A DNA stretch of 64,000 nucleotides from Streptomyces lunaelactis. Lineage in GTDB: Bacteria > Actinomycetota > Actinomycetes > Streptomycetales > Streptomycetaceae. A model generated the notes under the pieces. The model ran no database searches. It was given only the letters and a program-made list of their open reading frames with translations, and was not told the DNA's origin. Location: NCBI RefSeq assembly GCF_003054555.1, contig NZ_CP026304.1, positions 7,936,001 through 8,000,000 on the forward strand, given 5' to 3'. This document shows, one piece after another, positions 60,942-64,000 of the stretch (position 1 is the first letter of the stretch; each line of letters opens with the position of its first letter). A program made the position numbers and the translations under genes.

Positions 60942-62165
60942 ATGCGTGTACTGCTCGTGGGGGCCGGCGGCGTCGGTACCGCCATCACCCGGATCGCGGC
61001 CCGCCGGTCCTTCTTCGACCACATGGTCGTTGCCGACTACGACCTCTCCCGCGCCGAAGCCGCCGTCGCGGCCCTGCAGCCGGACGGCCGCTTCAGCGCC
61101 GAACGGATCGACGCGAGCGACGAGGGGGCCGTCACCTCCCTGCTGCACCGGCAGCGCTGCGACGTCCTGCTCAATGCCACCGACCCCCGCTTTGTGATGC
61201 CGCTGTTCCAGGCGGCCCTGGCCGCCGGGGCGCACTACCTGGACATGGCGATGTCGCTGTCCCGCCCGCACCCGGAGCGCCCGTACGAGCTCTGCGGTGT
61301 CAAGCTCGGCGACGCCCAGTTCGAGCGGGCCGCGGACTGGGAGAAGGCCGGATCACTCGCCCTCGTCGGCATGGGCGTCGAGCCGGGACTGTCCGACGTC
61401 TTCGCCCGGCACGCCGCCGAGGAACTCTTCGACGAGATCGAGGAGATCGGCATCCGCGACGGGGCGAACCTCACCGTCGACGGCTACGACTTCGCGCCCT
61501 CGTTCAGCATCTGGACCACCATCGAGGAGTGCCTCAACGCGCCCGTCGTCTACGAGGCCGGCCGGGGCTGGTTCACCACCGCCCCCTTCAGCGAGCCGGA
61601 GGTCTTCGACTTCCCCGAGGGGATCGGGCCCGTCGAGTGCGTCAACGTCGAGCACGAGGAGGTTCTCCTGGTGCCGCGGTGGGTGGACGCGGGACGTGTC
61701 ACCTTCAAGTACGGCCTCGGTGCGGACTTCATCGGTACGCTGCAGACGCTCCACCAGCTGGGCCTGGACCGCACCGATCCGGTGCCGGTGCCCGCGGCGG
61801 ACGGATCGGGCACGGTCCACGTCTCTCCGCGGGACGTGGTCGCCGCCTGCCTGCCCAACCCGGCAGCCCTGGGGGAGCGCATGCACGGCAAGACGTGCGC
61901 GGGCACCTGGGTCAAGGGCACCAAGGACGGCCGCCCGCGCGAGGTCTACCTGTACCACGTGGTCGACAACCAGTGGTCCATGCGCGAGTACGGCTGCCAG
62001 GCCGTCGTATGGCAGACCGCGATCAACCCGGTCGTGGCCCTGGAACTGATCGCCGCCGGCACCTGGTCCGGCAGCGGCGTCCTCGGTCCCGAGGCACTCC
62101 CCGCCCGGCCTTTCCTGGACCTGTTGACCGAGTACGGTTCACCCTGGGGCATGCGCGAGCAGTGA
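60942..62165 (+). CDS. Saccharopine dehydrogenase-like oxidoreductase
   Basis: 407-aa enzyme of the saccharopine dehydrogenase/carboxynorspermidine synthase superfamily. N-terminal Rossmann fold VLLVGAGGVGTAIT (3-16) and ADYDLSRAEAAV (acidic residue for the dinucleotide), then MGVEPGLSDVFARHAAEEL and the C-terminal substrate domain. Closest in layout to family members that act on amino-acid-derived imines. GGAG precedes ATG. Possible target of the divergent TetR. Confidence 0.87.
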   Translation: MRVLLVGAGGVGTAITRIAARRSFFDHMVVADYDLSRAEAAVAALQPDGRFSAERIDASDEGAVTSLLHRQRCDVLLNATDPRFVMPLFQAALAAGAHYLDMAMSLSRPHPERPYELCGVKLGDAQFERAADWEKAGSLALVGMGVEPGLSDVFARHAAEELFDEIEEIGIRDGANLTVDGYDFAPSFSIWTTIEECLNAPVVYEAGRGWFTTAPFSEPEVFDFPEGIGPVECVNVEHEEVLLVPRWVDAGRVTFKYGLGADFIGTLQTLHQLGLDRTDPVPVPAADGSGTVHVSPRDVVAACLPNPAALGERMHGKTCAGTWVKGTKDGRPREVYLYHVVDNQWSMREYGCQAVVWQTAINPVVALELIAAGTWSGSGVLGPEALPARPFLDLLTEYGSPWGMREQ

Positions 62166-62522
62166 CAGCCCAACGCCGGTGCTGTGTGCGTCAATAGGTC
62201 TGGACCAACTCGGCGTACCGGCGCCGGCTGGCGCCGTCTCGCAGGTGAAGTGGGGCCCGCGCCCCCGAATTGGCGCTACTGTTCTGATCCGTATCATCTC
62301 CGCGACGGCGTGATCCCTTCCGCCGTCCGCAAGAGCCCGTCGACGCCCGCCCGGCGCACGGAGTTTCAGCGAGTTTCCGCTTCGACTGAGCAGAACCATC
62401 CTGGTTTCCGTATCCCTCTGCGTTGTGCTGTGTCTTCCGCCGGAGCGGGCGAGAGTACGGCCCGACTCGGCCGAGGGGCATGAAGCCCACGGTGTGCGAC
62501 GGCAATCAAGAGGGGCGGACTG
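62166..62522. other. Intergenic region with DasR-like site
   Basis: 357 nt before the DUF1996 gene, with no supported gene. AGGTCTGGACCA (62196-62207) matches 11 of 16 positions of the DasR operator consensus (ACTGGTCTAGACCAGT-like) and the 12-bp chitinase promoter element read on the other strand. Otherwise nothing recognised. Confidence 0.4.
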
Positions 62523-63947
62523 ATGAGGTACAGACAGAGACACAAGCGGTCCAGACTGATCGGCATGACTGTCGCCGGGGTGACAGCGATGGCCGTGGGG
62601 GGCGGGGCTCTCCTGATGACGGACAACGACGCCTCGGCCGCCCGGGGTTCCACGAAGGCCGCAGGCTGGCAGGCGCCGATGACCATCAACTGTCCGGACG
62701 TCGCGGTCCGTCTGTCGAGTGTGCCGGAGCAGGCGCGGCCGGCCGTGGACGGTGAACTCGCGCAGCTGGACAGCCAGGTCGCGGATGCCTATCGGCAACT
62801 CGCCACCGGCGGCGCTCAAGCCGACCAGAAGTGGGTACGCACGCGCGTACTGGATCCGCTGTCCTCCCAGCGCCGCGGCACTCTGGACCGCATCGCCGCC
62901 GAGATCGAGCGGGTCTCGAGCCGGCCCCAGGGGATGGACTCGCTGGCGTCCTGCACGGTCAAGAAGGACGATGTGGCCCCCGCTTCCGCGGCCGGTTCCG
63001 GATCTGACGCTCCGAGCGCCCCTGCTGCCAGTGCCTCCGCGCCGGCCGCGGGCGGTCAGGGGCAGACGGGTCCCCGAAGGTCGGACTTCGTGGACATCCG
63101 CAAGGTGCGGCCCAATGTCGCCGAGCCCCGCGTACGGAGCAACGCCTCCCGTGGCACCTTCAAGTCGCGCTGCGGTCGCAACGAGAACAAGCACTTCAAC
63201 CCCGACAACGTCATCGTCGCCCCCGGTGTGAGCAACGGCGCCCACCACATGCACGACTACGTCGGCAACCTCGAGACCGATGCCTTCTCCACCAATGACG
63301 ACCTGGCCACCGCCAATACGACGTGCACCAACGGCGACCGCTCCACGCACTATTGGCCGGTGCTGCGACTGCGCAACGGGAAGATCGAGGCCGACGCCAA
63401 TCTTCCCGGCGGCGGACAGGACGGCAACGTCGGACGCATTCTCCAGCCCGCTTCCGTGCAACTCACCTTCCGCGGCAGTCCCGTCGGCAAAGTCACGGCG
63501 ATGCCCACATTCCTGCGCATCATCACCGGCGACGCCAAGGCGTTCACCAATGGAACAGCCAATGCCAACGCATCCTGGAGCTGCACCGGCTTCGAGAACC
63601 GACAGCTCAAGGACAAATACCCGCTGTGCCCGCGCGGCAGCAACGTGGTGCGTACGTTCAATTTCCAGAGCTGCTGGGACGGCCAGAACACCGACAGCGC
63701 GAACCACCGCACGCATGTGACCTTCGCGCGCCCCAACGGCGCGTGCCCGAAGGGATTCCGGGCCATTCCTCAACTGGTCCAGCGGATCACGTACAAGATC
63801 GCGCCCGGCTCCGTGTTCGCCGTCGACAGCTTCCCTGAGCAGTTGCACAAGCCGGTGACGGACCATGGCGACTTCATCAACGTGATGTCCGCGTCGCTGA
63901 TGAGGAAAGCGGTGAGCTGCATCAACAACGGCCGTAGGTGCGGCTGA
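62523..63947 (+). CDS. Secreted DUF1996 protein
   Basis: 474-aa exported protein. Twin-Arg-like basic start then hydrophobic core (LIGMTVAGVTAMAVGGGALL), cleaved near ASAA. Residues about 50-145 form an unfamiliar N-terminal part, 150-190 an Ala/Ser/Gly linker, and about 190-465 the DUF1996 domain (KHFNPDNVIVAPGVSNGAHHMHDYVGN, THVTFARPNGACPKGFRAIPQL, KPVTDHGDFIN). His-rich motifs GAHHMHD and DHGDF suggest a metal site. DUF1996 is found in secreted wall proteins and cellulose-acting proteins of unknown activity. Confidence 0.87.
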   Translation: MRYRQRHKRSRLIGMTVAGVTAMAVGGGALLMTDNDASAARGSTKAAGWQAPMTINCPDVAVRLSSVPEQARPAVDGELAQLDSQVADAYRQLATGGAQADQKWVRTRVLDPLSSQRRGTLDRIAAEIERVSSRPQGMDSLASCTVKKDDVAPASAAGSGSDAPSAPAASASAPAAGGQGQTGPRRSDFVDIRKVRPNVAEPRVRSNASRGTFKSRCGRNENKHFNPDNVIVAPGVSNGAHHMHDYVGNLETDAFSTNDDLATANTTCTNGDRSTHYWPVLRLRNGKIEADANLPGGGQDGNVGRILQPASVQLTFRGSPVGKVTAMPTFLRIITGDAKAFTNGTANANASWSCTGFENRQLKDKYPLCPRGSNVVRTFNFQSCWDGQNTDSANHRTHVTFARPNGACPKGFRAIPQLVQRITYKIAPGSVFAVDSFPEQLHKPVTDHGDFINVMSASLMRKAVSCINNGRRCG

Positions 63948-64000
63948 CGTCCGGATCCGGCGCGGCGGATGCCACGCCGCCCGCCCGTTTCCTCTCGTCG

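Overview
The window is very G+C-rich, has GTG/TTG starts, short operons with 4-nt ATGA/GTGA overlaps, and families typical of Streptomyces: conservon proteins, CseB/CseC-type regulators, SpoIIE phosphatases with PAS/GAF domains, a class F sortase, ricin-domain secreted hydrolases and a TgmA/TgmB graspetide pair. It is almost certainly Streptomyces chromosome. I saw no rRNA, tRNA, CRISPR array or intact insertion sequence.

Layout. 0.2-3.3 kb: an orphan conservon GTPase and roadblock protein, a DUF6397-like protein and a single-domain response regulator. 3.5-6.7 kb: threonine catabolism (tdh-kbl) with an overlapping LysR regulator. 6.7-9.3 kb (minus): SRPBCC protein, and a DUF485 protein coupled to a sodium:solute symporter. 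9.5-13.7 kb (minus): a glycan-degrading pair (GH16 plus a ricin/beta-helix protein) behind a promoter with a perfect inverted repeat, followed by a deletion scar. 14-16.5 kb: an amino-acid ABC importer. 16.6-21.5 kb (minus): a CseA/CseB/CseC-like operon and a class A PBP whose transpeptidase motifs are gone. 21.6-23.5 kb: an SPFH protein coupled to a NAD-kinase-like protein. 24.5-30.3 kb: a stand-alone MurE-type ligase, a phosphatase, a DUF4032 protein, and a receptor Ser/Thr kinase coupled to a membrane partner with a similar outer domain.

30.5-41 kb is mixed: hydrolase, secreted protein, a DNA-binding protein with an outer domain, a fabV remnant, TPR protein, acetyltransferase, methyltransferase, CsbD and DUF2795 stress proteins behind sigma-B-like boxes, a flippase-like membrane protein, an F420-type reductase/hemerythrin fusion and a DJ-1 protein. 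41.4-43.9 kb holds an ECF-like sigma factor with a partner, then a graspetide precursor (TgmA-like) and ATP-grasp ligase (TgmB-like) with no methyltransferase gene. 44.2-46.8 kb: phytase and an EEP nuclease. 46.9-55.5 kb: a TetR regulator with tandem operators, divergent from a complete form II CO-dehydrogenase-like operon (S-L-M-D-E-F-G). 55.7-64 kb: SpoIIE phosphatase, an IS481 remnant, a secreted repeat protein with a class F sortase, TetR and a saccharopine-dehydrogenase-like protein, and a secreted DUF1996 protein.

The best leads are the minimal graspetide locus with its palindromic promoter, the pseudo-transpeptidase PBP next to an envelope-stress-type two-component system, the kinase/partner pair, and the extra MurE.
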